Part shown: piece after piece, positions 23,680 through 29,951 of the stretch
How positions within the stretch are numbered: position 1 is the stretch's first letter
Layout: every line of letters begins with the position of its first letter
Assembly: GCA_002840115.1 (NCBI GenBank)
Contig: PGZG01000003.1
Span: 1 to 29,951 of the forward strand
Reading direction: 5' to 3'
DNA from: Gammaproteobacteria bacterium HGW-Gammaproteobacteria-14
Lineage (GTDB): Bacteria; Pseudomonadota; Gammaproteobacteria; Pseudomonadales; Alcanivoracaceae
Length of the DNA stretch: 29,951 nt
Notes under the pieces: generated by a model
Databases searched by the model: none
Seen by the model: only the letters and a program-made list of their open reading frames with translations
What the model was told of the DNA's origin: nothing
Position numbers and translations under genes: made by a program

Positions 23680-25053
23680 ATGAAAATTATTATTCTCGGG
23701 GCCGGCCAAGTCGGCGGTACATTGGCAGAAAACCTTGCCGGTGAGCAAAACGACATTACCGTCGTTGATACCGATAGTGCCCGCTTGGCAGAGCTGGCGG
23801 AGCGACTCGACATCGGTACGGTAACAGGGCGTGGTTCCTACCCGGCGGTGTTACGTCAGGCTGGCGCCGAAGATGCCGATATGCTGATCGCTGTTACCAA
23901 CAGCGATGAAGTCAATATGGTGGCCTGTCAGGTCGCTTACTCACTATTTCGCACCCCGACCAAAATTGCCCGGATTCGCGCGGCAGCCTATTCGCAAAAA
24001 GAAAAACTGTTTTGCAACGATGCCATGCCGATTGATGTGATTATCAGTCCAGAGCAGGTAGTGACGGATTACATCAAGCGTTTGATCGAACACCCTGGAG
24101 CCTTGCAGGTGGTAAATTTTGCCGCCGGACGAGTGCGTTTGGTGGCCGTGCGCGCCTACCATGGTGGCCCGCTGGTGGGTAATGCGCTACGGCAGCTGCG
24201 CAAACATATGCCGAATGTGGATACCCGAGTGGCGGCTATTTTTCGTCGTAATCGACCGATTTTGCCGGAGGGTAATACTGTTATCGAAGCGGACGACGAA
24301 GTGTTTTTTATTGCTGCCCGCAATGATATTCGGGCGGTGATGAGTGAGCTGCGGCGACTGGAGCATAACTACAAGCGGGTGGTTATTGCCGGGGGTGGTA
24401 ACATTGGTTTTCGCTTGGCAAAAAGTATTGAAAGTCGCTACAACGTTAAATTAATTGAGCGTGACGAGGCTCGCTGTCAGGTGCTGGCTGAACAGTTGCA
24501 ACATACTGTGGTGATGCATGGAACCGGCACGGATCGTGATCGCCTGATAAAAGCGAATATCGAAAATGCTGACGTTTTTTGTGCTCTTACCAATGATGAC
24601 GAAGCGAATATTATGGCGTCATTGCTGGCTAAACGATTGGGTGCACGCAAGGTCATGACTCTGATCAGCAATCCTGCCTATGTGGACCTGGTGCAGGGGC
24701 ACGACATTGATATCGCTATCTCCCCTCAGCAGGCGACGATTGGCAGTTTGCTTACCCATGTGCGGCGTGGCGACATTGTTAACGTCTACTCATTGCGTCG
24801 TGGTGCGGCGGAAGCCATTGAAGCGGTGGCCCATGGTGATGCGCGCAGCTCCAAAGTGGTCGGCAAGCGTATTGAAGATATTGATTTGCCGGAAGGTACC
24901 ACCATCGGTGCCGTGGTTCGCGGCGAGAAGGTATTGATCGCCCATGACCATATTGTTATCGAAGCAGAAGATCATGTGATTCTGTTTGTGATGGATCGTC
25001 GCCGCATTCGCGATGTGGAAAAACTTTTCCAGGTCGGTTTCACCTTCTTCTAA
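23680..25053 (+). CDS. trkA: Trk potassium uptake system peripheral protein TrkA
   Basis: TrkA is the cytoplasmic NAD(H)- and ATP-binding regulator of the TrkH/TrkG K+ channels. The 457-residue protein holds two RCK units. The first nucleotide loop is IIILGAGQVGGTLAENLAGE and the second VVIAGGGNIGFRLAKSIES at about residue 234. Each Rossmann domain is followed by a TrkA-C domain (for example EDHVILFVMDRRRIRDVEKL at the end). The duplicated form is typical of gammaproteobacteria. trkH, its partner, starts 18 bases after the stop, which supports co-expression of channel and gate. Confidence 0.97.
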   Translation: MKIIILGAGQVGGTLAENLAGEQNDITVVDTDSARLAELAERLDIGTVTGRGSYPAVLRQAGAEDADMLIAVTNSDEVNMVACQVAYSLFRTPTKIARIRAAAYSQKEKLFCNDAMPIDVIISPEQVVTDYIKRLIEHPGALQVVNFAAGRVRLVAVRAYHGGPLVGNALRQLRKHMPNVDTRVAAIFRRNRPILPEGNTVIEADDEVFFIAARNDIRAVMSELRRLEHNYKRVVIAGGGNIGFRLAKSIESRYNVKLIERDEARCQVLAEQLQHTVVMHGTGTDRDRLIKANIENADVFCALTNDDEANIMASLLAKRLGARKVMTLISNPAYVDLVQGHDIDIAISPQQATIGSLLTHVRRGDIVNVYSLRRGAAEAIEAVAHGDARSSKVVGKRIEDIDLPEGTTIGAVVRGEKVLIAHDHIVIEAEDHVILFVMDRRRIRDVEKLFQVGFTFF

Positions 25054-25071
25054 CGGGGCATCAGTAGCGCC

Positions 25072-26520
25072 ATGCATTTTGCGTTGATTGCCAAGGTCCT
25101 TGGAATTCTGCTGGTTGTTTTCAGTATTACCATGCTGTCGCCGGTGCTGGTGGCCTGGCTCTATGATGACGGTATGCAGCTGCCATTTTTGACGGCCTTC
25201 GCTATTACCTTCGTTAGTGGTCTCGCTTTGTGGATGCTGTTTTTCCGGGTTCGCGATGAGCTGGGTGTTCGTGATGGCTTTCTGGTAGTCACTCTGTTTT
25301 GGGTGGTGTTGGGTTTAATCGGGGCGTTGCCGTTCCTGTTGATTCTCGAGATCTCCATTACCGATGCGGTTTTTGAATCCCTCTCTGGCTTGACGACCAC
25401 TGGCGCCAGTGTGCTCTCGGGCCTCGATTATATGGCGCCTTCGTTACTTTACTACCGCCAGCAACTGCAGTGGCTCGGTGGTATGGGCGTTATCGTGCTG
25501 GCGGTGGCGATTCTGCCGATGCTTGGCGTGGGTGGTATGCAGCTATATAAGGCTGAAATCCCTGGCCCCATGAAAGAGGCCAAGCTGACCCCGCGTATTG
25601 CGGAAACCGCCAAAGCCCTGTGGTATGTCTATCTGGCAGTGACGGCCGCCTGCATTGGTGGTTACTGGCTGGCGGGTATGTCCTTATTTGAGGCCATCTG
25701 CCACGCCTACAGCACGGTAGCTACGGGCGGCTTTTCTACCCGAGACGAGAGTATTGCGGCGTTTGATAGCGGCGCTATTGATGCGGTTGCTACCTTTTTT
25801 ATGTTTCTTTGTGGGGCCAGCTTTGCATTGATGTTTGCGGCCCTGCGTCGAGGTTCTATTCGTACCTTCTTTACCGACCCTGAATTCCGTTTTTATTTGG
25901 GATTGATGTTTATTTATCTGGTGATTGTCAGCGTCGTATTATGGATTAATCAGATCTATGAGAGCCCCACGGAAACCCTGCGCCATGCTGCCTTTCAGGT
26001 GGCATCCTTTGGTACGGGCACCGGCTTGACCAGCACCGATGCCGCTAGCAGTTGGCCGGTGACCTTGATGATTCTGCTGGTGTTTACCTCTTTCGTCAGT
26101 GGCTGTGCGGGCTCTACCACAGCAGGCATGAAGGTGGTTCGGGTGGCTCTGATGGTCCATCAAAGTCTTCGTGAGCTCCGTAGACTGGTTTACCCCCATG
26201 GCGTTTTTGCCCTGCGATTCGGGCAACGTTCGGTTAATGATCAGGTGTTACAGGCGGTCTGGGGTTTTATCGGCGTATACATTACCATTGCGGTCCTCCT
26301 GACCTTGGCCATGAGCGCTACGGGCATGGATATGATGACCGCTTTTTCCACGGTGGCGGCTTCACTCAATACCCTGGGGGTTGGTATAGGCGGGGTGTCA
26401 TCCGGGTTTGCCCATATTGCTACAGAGGCAAAGTGGTTGATGTGTCTGGCCATGTTGTTGGGCCGGCTTGAGGTTTTTACTATTTTGGTGCTGTTCACAC
26501 CGGTGTTCTGGCGCCAGTAA
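25072..26520 (+). CDS. trkH: Trk potassium uptake channel protein TrkH
   Basis: TrkH is the K+-translocating inner-membrane subunit. The 482-residue protein has four M1-P-M2 units, with the pore loops visible as SGLTTTGASVLSGLDY, AYSTVATGGFSTRDES, ASFGTGTGLTSTDAA and ASLNTLGVGIGGVSSGF. The conserved glycine of each filter is present. It begins with the extra N-terminal hydrophobic segments usual for TrkH. It lies immediately after trkA, and cysC begins 16 bases further on. K+ uptake is needed for osmotic adjustment, fitting a marine bacterium. Confidence 0.96.
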   Translation: MHFALIAKVLGILLVVFSITMLSPVLVAWLYDDGMQLPFLTAFAITFVSGLALWMLFFRVRDELGVRDGFLVVTLFWVVLGLIGALPFLLILEISITDAVFESLSGLTTTGASVLSGLDYMAPSLLYYRQQLQWLGGMGVIVLAVAILPMLGVGGMQLYKAEIPGPMKEAKLTPRIAETAKALWYVYLAVTAACIGGYWLAGMSLFEAICHAYSTVATGGFSTRDESIAAFDSGAIDAVATFFMFLCGASFALMFAALRRGSIRTFFTDPEFRFYLGLMFIYLVIVSVVLWINQIYESPTETLRHAAFQVASFGTGTGLTSTDAASSWPVTLMILLVFTSFVSGCAGSTTAGMKVVRVALMVHQSLRELRRLVYPHGVFALRFGQRSVNDQVLQAVWGFIGVYITIAVLLTLAMSATGMDMMTAFSTVAASLNTLGVGIGGVSSGFAHIATEAKWLMCLAMLLGRLEVFTILVLFTPVFWRQ

Positions 26521-26536
26521 ATTGAGGAATAACGGC

Positions 26537-27136
26537 ATGGCGAAGAATATCTACCCTCACGAGGGTGTGGTGAAGCGCGAACACCGCGAGCGGCTGCTGG
26601 GTCAGCGCGGGGTTACCCTATGGTTTACCGGTCTGTCCGGTGCTGGTAAGTCGACGCTGGCGGTGGCGGTTGAAGAAGCGCTGCACAAGCTCGGCAATCT
26701 CACCTACATTTTGGACGGCGACAATATCCGCAGCGGCATCAATAATAACCTCAGTTTCTCGCCGGAAGATCGCAAAGAAAATATCCGCCGGATCGCCGAG
26801 ATTGCCAAGCTGTTTCGTGAGGCCGGTGTGATCACCCTGACGGCGTTTATTTCACCGTATCGTGAAGATCGTCAGTTGGCCCGTGACCTGGCTGGTAGCG
26901 ATGACTTCATTGAAGTGTTTGCCGACGCGTCACTGGATTCCTGTGAGGAGCGAGATCCCAAGGGGCTCTACAAAAAAGCGCGGGCGGGACAAATTCCGGA
27001 ATTTACCGGTATTAGTGCTCCCTATGAAGCGCCGGAGAATCCGGAGCTGCATATTCGCACCGATCAGAACAGCATCGAAGACTGTGTTGAAATGGTGCTC
27101 AAGTATCTGCGTGAGAAAAATCTGATCGAAGGTTGA
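26537..27136 (+). CDS. cysC: adenylylsulfate (APS) kinase
   Basis: CysC phosphorylates adenosine 5'-phosphosulfate to PAPS, the donor for sulfate reduction and sulfation. The 199-residue protein has P-loop GLSGAGKST at about 32-40, the APS-binding stretch DGDNIRSGINNNLSFSPEDR, ENIRRIAEIAKLFREAGVI, and GLYKKARAGQIPEFTGISAP. The start ATG 26537 has GAGGA nine bases upstream; an earlier in-frame start would overlap trkH. The usual partners cysD and cysN are not here. It is separated from trkH by 16 bases and is followed by a strong terminator, so it may simply ride on the trk transcript. Confidence 0.96.
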   Translation: MAKNIYPHEGVVKREHRERLLGQRGVTLWFTGLSGAGKSTLAVAVEEALHKLGNLTYILDGDNIRSGINNNLSFSPEDRKENIRRIAEIAKLFREAGVITLTAFISPYREDRQLARDLAGSDDFIEVFADASLDSCEERDPKGLYKKARAGQIPEFTGISAPYEAPENPELHIRTDQNSIEDCVEMVLKYLREKNLIEG

Positions 27137-27156
27137 TCGGAACTCTCAGAGCATAA

Positions 27157-27182
27157 AAAAACGGGCCGAAAGGCCCGTTTTT
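27157..27182. terminator. bidirectional terminator between convergent cysC and alkB
   Basis: AAAAACGGGCC-GAAA-GGCCCGTTTTT is a perfect 11-bp stem with a GAAA tetraloop and T-runs on both strands. It serves cysC on the + strand and alkB (27202-28377) on the - strand. Confidence 0.93.
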
Positions 27183-27201
27183 ACGTTTATGAGGGAATTG
27201 C

Positions 27202-28377
27202 TCAATAGCTGCTGGATCCTGCATTCGAGGCGATATTGTTCACGCGCTTGTTTTCCCGAAACAGCTGATCCATCTCGCCCTGATAGTAAGCTTCGACTCG
27301 TGGATTCATGATCTTCTTCCACAGCGGTGGAACCAGTGCCAAAGCGAACATGGAAGCATAACCACCGGGCAGCTGCGGGCTTTCCTCGTAGTGACGCAGT
27401 ACCTGATAACGACGCTTGGCATAGGCATGATGATCGCTATGGCGTTGCAGATGGAATAGCAACAGATTGGTGAGCAGGTAGTTCGAGTTCCAGCTATGGG
27501 CTGGAGTGACACGCTCAAACTTCCCATTTTCCAGCACTCGGCGATGCAACCCGTAGTGCTCAATATAGTTCACCACCTCCAGAGTCATTCCTGCGAACAG
27601 GCTCTGGGCCAGGAAAAACAGAACGCCCATCCAGCCGAAAGCGATAAAGAACAGGCCGGCCAGCAATGCGGAGAAGCCGTACCACCAGATCAGTTCGTTA
27701 TCCTTGCTCAGCGCTTTTTTGCCCTTGCGCTCAAGATACTCTTTTTCCAGACGCCAGGCGGCGACGAAGTTGCGCACCAGTGCTTTTGGCAAGAAGTCAT
27801 ACACGCTCTGGTTGTAGCGTGATGACGAAGCATCTTCCGGCGTAGAAACATGCACATGATGGCCACGCACATGCTCGACCTTGAAGCCGGCATAGGTCAC
27901 GGTTGCCAGCAGTAGCCCGCCGGTCCAGTTTTCCAATTTCGGGTCCTTGTGAATCAGCTCATGGCCGACATTGATGGCCAGTACACCGCCGACAATGCCT
28001 GTGGAAAGTAGCCAGCCAATCTGGCCCAGCGAGTTAAACAGGTTGCCTTCGGCGAAAACCCAGCCTGCAAAAGCGATCACCGCCAGTTGCACCGGGAAGC
28101 AGATCAGGGTGAATACCCGGTAGACCTTTTCCTCATTGAGGCTGGGCACTTGAGTGGCTTCGTCCGGGTTGGCCGTATCCTTGCCAATCATATAGTCGAG
28201 CACCGGGACGATGCCGAAGATAAAGATCAATGGGAAGAAGGCCCAAAAGGTGGCGGCACTGCCAGACTGGCTAGCCATATACCAAGACAACACCAGCGTT
28301 GCCGGGGCGACAAAGACCAGCAGGTAAGCCCACTTTTTTAATTTCAGCATGGTGTTCGGGTCGATTTTCTCGAACAT
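27202..28377 (-). CDS. alkB: alkane 1-monooxygenase, proximal paralogue
   Basis: AlkB is a membrane di-iron hydroxylase that oxidises the terminal carbon of n-alkanes, using electrons from rubredoxin. The 391-residue protein has about six membrane segments and all histidine boxes: GHELIHKD (H139, H143), EHVRGHHVHVSTPEDAS (H169, H173, H174) and LQRHSDHHA (H313, H316, H317), plus NYIEHYGLHRR at 270-280. GGAGA lies six bases before the ATG. The residue aligned by eye with Trp55 of the GPo1 enzyme, which limits alkane length, is Ile53. It is about 91% identical to the second paralogue over the last ~114 residues, but clearly less at the N-terminus. It has its own upstream region and terminator, so it is probably transcribed separately. 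Confidence 0.95.
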   Translation of the reverse strand: MFEKIDPNTMLKLKKWAYLLVFVAPATLVLSWYMASQSGSAATFWAFFPLIFIFGIVPVLDYMIGKDTANPDEATQVPSLNEEKVYRVFTLICFPVQLAVIAFAGWVFAEGNLFNSLGQIGWLLSTGIVGGVLAINVGHELIHKDPKLENWTGGLLLATVTYAGFKVEHVRGHHVHVSTPEDASSSRYNQSVYDFLPKALVRNFVAAWRLEKEYLERKGKKALSKDNELIWWYGFSALLAGLFFIAFGWMGVLFFLAQSLFAGMTLEVVNYIEHYGLHRRVLENGKFERVTPAHSWNSNYLLTNLLLFHLQRHSDHHAYAKRRYQVLRHYEESPQLPGGYASMFALALVPPLWKKIMNPRVEAYYQGEMDQLFRENKRVNNIASNAGSSSY

Positions 28378-28430
28378 GGTTTCTCTCCGATACGGGCAGC
28401 CAGAGGGCTGTCGACGGGGAAAGCTTGCTT

Positions 28431-28461
28431 TATATTGCCTGAAGTGTCAAACAATTCAGGC
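28431..28461 (-). promoter_or_regulatory. upstream element of proximal alkB: shared 15-mer inside an inverted repeat, plus TATAAA
   Basis: On the minus strand, TGAATTGTTTGACAC (28458-28444) is identical to a 15-mer upstream of the second alkB. It lies within the inverted repeat GCCTGAA-N11-TTCAGGC (28437-28461). The element contains TTGACA, a perfect -35 hexamer, but no good -10 follows at 16-18 bases. TATAAA (minus strand, near 28434-28429) follows after about 10 bases. This may instead be an activator site next to a -10 box. The gene start is about 50 bases downstream. Confidence 0.5.
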
Positions 28462-28506
28462 GAGATGTGTTTGAGGAATCTGTATACCTGAGCCAGATGC
28501 GGGGCA

Positions 28507-28533
28507 TAAAAAAGCCGGACACAAGGTCCGGCT
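28507..28533 (-). terminator. rho-independent terminator after distal alkB
   Basis: On the minus strand, AGCCGGAC-CTTGT-GTCCGGCT is followed by a run of T. This is an 8-bp stem, 31 bases beyond the stop of the alkB gene at 28565-29722. It separates the transcription of the two alkB genes. Confidence 0.88.
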
Positions 28534-28564
28534 CGTAAAGTAAAGGTGTTCGTAGTCAGGGGCG

Positions 28565-29722
28565 TTATTCCGTGGCAGCGATATTGTTAACCCGCTTGCC
28601 TGTCCGGAACAGCTGATCCATCTCGCCTTGATAGTAAGCCTCTACCCGCGGGTTCATAACCTTTTTCCACAGTGGCGGGAACAGTGCCAGCACATACATG
28701 GAGGCATAACCGCCGGGCAGCTGCGGGCTTTCCTCATAGTGGCGTAGCACCTGGTAGCGGCGTTTGGCATAGGCGTGATGATCGCTGTGGCGCTGTAACT
28801 GGAACAGGGCAATATTGGTGAGCAGGTAGTTGGAGTTCCAGCTGTGTGCCGGAGTCACCCGCTCATATTTGCCGTTCTCCAGTACCCGGCGGTGCAGACC
28901 GTAATGCTCAATATAGTTGATGATCTCCAGTGCCAGCGCAGCAAAAAAGCTCTGACCAAAGAAGAACAGCACACCCATCCAGCCCCACAGAGCATAGAAC
29001 ACACCGGCCAGCGCGAAGGAAATGGCGTACCACCAGATCAGCTCATTGTCCTTGCTGATCACCTTCTTGCCCTTGCGCTTCAGGTACTCAGCTTCCAGCC
29101 GCCAGGCATTGACGAAGTTGTGCGGGAATGCGTGTAACAGGAAGGCATAAAGGCCCTGATTGTAGCGCGACGACGAGGCATCTTCGGGGGTGGATACCGT
29201 CACATGATGGCCACGAACATGCTCAACCTTGAAGCCGGCGTAAGTCACCGAAGCCAGAAACAAACCGCCCGCCCAGTTCTCGATCTTCGGGTCCTTGTGG
29301 ATCAGTTCATGGCCAAGGTTGATGGCGATGATGCCGCCGACGGTGCCGATGGACAGCATCCAGCCGAGCATGCCGAACCAGGAGTAGTCGTTGACCATAA
29401 AGATGTAGCCACCCCAGAACAGCACGCCGAACCAGATCGGCACCATCAGCAGGGTGAACCAGCGATATAGCTTTTCCTCGGACAGTGACGGTACTTCCAG
29501 TGCCTCATCCGGGTTGGCGGAGTCCTTGCCAATGATGTAGTCCAGAATCGGAATAATCCCGAAGATGGTGAAATAGATAAACCAGGCCCAGTAGTCCTGA
29601 GTGCCGGACTCACGGCCAGCCAATGCGCTGATCGGCAGGATTGGCAGCAATGATAGCCAGAATAATGGGTAGCCCACCTTCTTGACCTTCAGCATGGTTT
29701 TCGGATCAACATTTTCGAACAT
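28565..29722 (-). CDS. alkB: alkane 1-monooxygenase, distal paralogue next to the GntR-like gene
   Basis: This 385-residue paralogue of the proximal alkB catalyses the same terminal hydroxylation in the inner membrane. All histidine boxes are intact: GHELIHKD (H138, H142), EHVRGHHVTVSTPEDAS (H168, H172, H173) and LQRHSDHHA (H312, H315, H316). The residue aligned with GPo1 Trp55 is again Ile53. The N-terminal 130 residues differ most between the two copies, including the first membrane segments that line the alkane path. It diverges from a GntR-type gene, an arrangement I recall for alkB2 of Alcanivorax borkumensis, so this copy may correspond to alkB2. GGGG lies about ten bases before the ATG. 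Confidence 0.95.
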   Translation of the reverse strand: MFENVDPKTMLKVKKVGYPLFWLSLLPILPISALAGRESGTQDYWAWFIYFTIFGIIPILDYIIGKDSANPDEALEVPSLSEEKLYRWFTLLMVPIWFGVLFWGGYIFMVNDYSWFGMLGWMLSIGTVGGIIAINLGHELIHKDPKIENWAGGLFLASVTYAGFKVEHVRGHHVTVSTPEDASSSRYNQGLYAFLLHAFPHNFVNAWRLEAEYLKRKGKKVISKDNELIWWYAISFALAGVFYALWGWMGVLFFFGQSFFAALALEIINYIEHYGLHRRVLENGKYERVTPAHSWNSNYLLTNIALFQLQRHSDHHAYAKRRYQVLRHYEESPQLPGGYASMYVLALFPPLWKKVMNPRVEAYYQGEMDQLFRTGKRVNNIAATE

Positions 29723-29755
29723 AACTGATACCCCGCTTATTCTCTTTTTAATGTG

Positions 29756-29769
29756 CCATTGATCAATGG
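29756..29769. promoter_or_regulatory. 14-bp perfect palindrome between alkB and the GntR-like gene
   Basis: CCATTGATCAATGG is fully self-complementary. It is 34 bases upstream of the alkB start and 127 upstream of the GntR-like start. It is a good candidate operator for the divergent regulator, though no binding specificity can be read from the sequence. Confidence 0.5.
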
Positions 29770-29780
29770 TATGGTTTCAG

Positions 29781-29795
29781 AGTAAGTTTCTTACT
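29781..29795. promoter_or_regulatory. second palindrome, AGTAAG-TTT-CTTACT
   Basis: A perfect 6-bp inverted repeat around a 3-base spacer, with two further matching flanking pairs (CA at 29778-29779 and TG at 29797-29798). It lies 11 bases from the other palindrome and 5 bases from the shared 15-mer, on the GntR-like gene side of the first palindrome. Symmetric sites of this size suit a dimeric GntR-family protein. Confidence 0.5.
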
Positions 29796-29800
29796 GTGAG

Positions 29801-29815
29801 GTGTCAAACAATTCA
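29801..29815 (-). promoter_or_regulatory. shared 15-mer upstream of distal alkB
   Basis: TGAATTGTTTGACAC on the minus strand is identical to 28458-28444 upstream of the proximal alkB. Here TTGACA is followed after 17 bases by TACTCT, a three-of-six match to a -10. The surrounding inverted repeat seen at the proximal gene is not conserved here. The element is about 79 bases from the alkB start. Confidence 0.5.
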
Positions 29816-29896
29816 TGCGGCATAATGCTATTCTCCCGACCAACGGAGGGGGACCTCTCCGTAACTTTGGTGGCAGCTCAGAAAAACAGGGGATAC

Positions 29897-29951
29897 GTGG
29901 CAGTGAATATTCGCAATGCCAGTCTAAGTGAGCAGATTGCAAGTCATCTGG
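29897..29951 (+). CDS. start of a GntR-family transcriptional regulator (cut by window edge)
   Basis: Only 18 codons are visible: MAVNIRNASLSEQIASHL from GTG 29897, with AGGGG four bases upstream. GTG 29903 is an equally possible start. The phrase SLSEQIASHL is the usual beginning of GntR-type helix-turn-helix regulators, before the winged-helix domain. It diverges from the distal alkB. A GntR gene beside alkB2 is known from Alcanivorax borkumensis as I recall, which supports the call, but most of the protein is outside the window. Confidence 0.6.
   Translation, partial: MAVNIRNASLSEQIASHL

Noticed and set aside
23037..23813. Open frame of 258 codons opposite rsmB and trkA
   Set aside because: Composition is Ser, Arg and Pro rich with no recognisable domain, and it crosses the rsmB-trkA junction.
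27202..29722. Rubredoxin gene beside the alkane monooxygenases
   Set aside because: No CPxCG pairs are found in any frame around the alkB genes; the electron partners must be elsewhere.
1..29951. CRISPR arrays, insertion sequences, prophage genes, tRNA or rRNA genes
   Set aside because: No regularly spaced repeats, transposase motifs, phage proteins or recognisable RNA gene sequences were seen.

Overview
The window looks like chromosomal DNA of a marine, hydrocarbon-degrading gammaproteobacterium, most likely an Alcanivorax-type member of the Oceanospirillales. Two observations support this. The order trkA-rsmB-fmt-def / lysM-dprA-tsaC-hemF-aroE (read right to left) is the one I recall from Pseudomonas-type genomes near the origin. 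The right end carries two alkB alkane monooxygenase genes in tandem, with the start of a GntR-type regulator diverging from them. The genus is inferred from gene content and was not tested by a search.

Layout. 1-6317 (+): 3' part of argA, ilvD, a double DsbA/HCCA-isomerase-like protein, a MAPEG membrane protein, a DUF423 membrane protein, thiS and thiG. Several of these overlap or nearly touch, so this is probably one long transcript. 6432-8382 (-): a small ribbon-helix-helix protein, a MATE transporter and a small acidic conserved protein, sitting between thiG and trmB. 8461-9207 (+): trmB. 9293-12199: an accessory-looking block of three exported DUF4124 proteins and one membrane-anchored protein, with lower GC than its flanks. 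12256-14492 (-): yheV-like zinc ribbon and prlC. 14564-15094 (+): gamma-class carbonic anhydrase. 15110-19572 (-): dprA-tsaC-hemF-aroE plus an lpxR-like lipid A deacylase at the end. 19646-20743 (-): exported LysM protein. 20905-27136 (+): def-fmt-rsmB-trkA-trkH-cysC. 27202-29722 (-): two alkB paralogues, each with its own upstream region and terminator. 29897-end (+): start of a GntR-like regulator.

How the parts fit. Most of the window is core metabolism and translation housekeeping: Arg, branched-chain amino acid, thiamine, shikimate and heme pathways, tRNA and rRNA modification, formyl-Met handling and K+ uptake. The accessory functions concern the cell envelope and hydrocarbons: alkane hydroxylation, lipid A remodelling, a MATE pump and a set of secreted beta-rich proteins. 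Rubredoxin and rubredoxin reductase, which AlkB needs for electrons, are not in the window.

The parts most worth a second look are three. The two larger DUF4124 proteins appear to carry two copies of an unrecognised beta-rich domain. An identical 15-base element lies upstream of both alkB genes. Two clean palindromes lie between alkB and the GntR-like gene. I see no CRISPR array, insertion sequence, tRNA, rRNA or phage gene, and no gene-free stretch longer than 300 bases.
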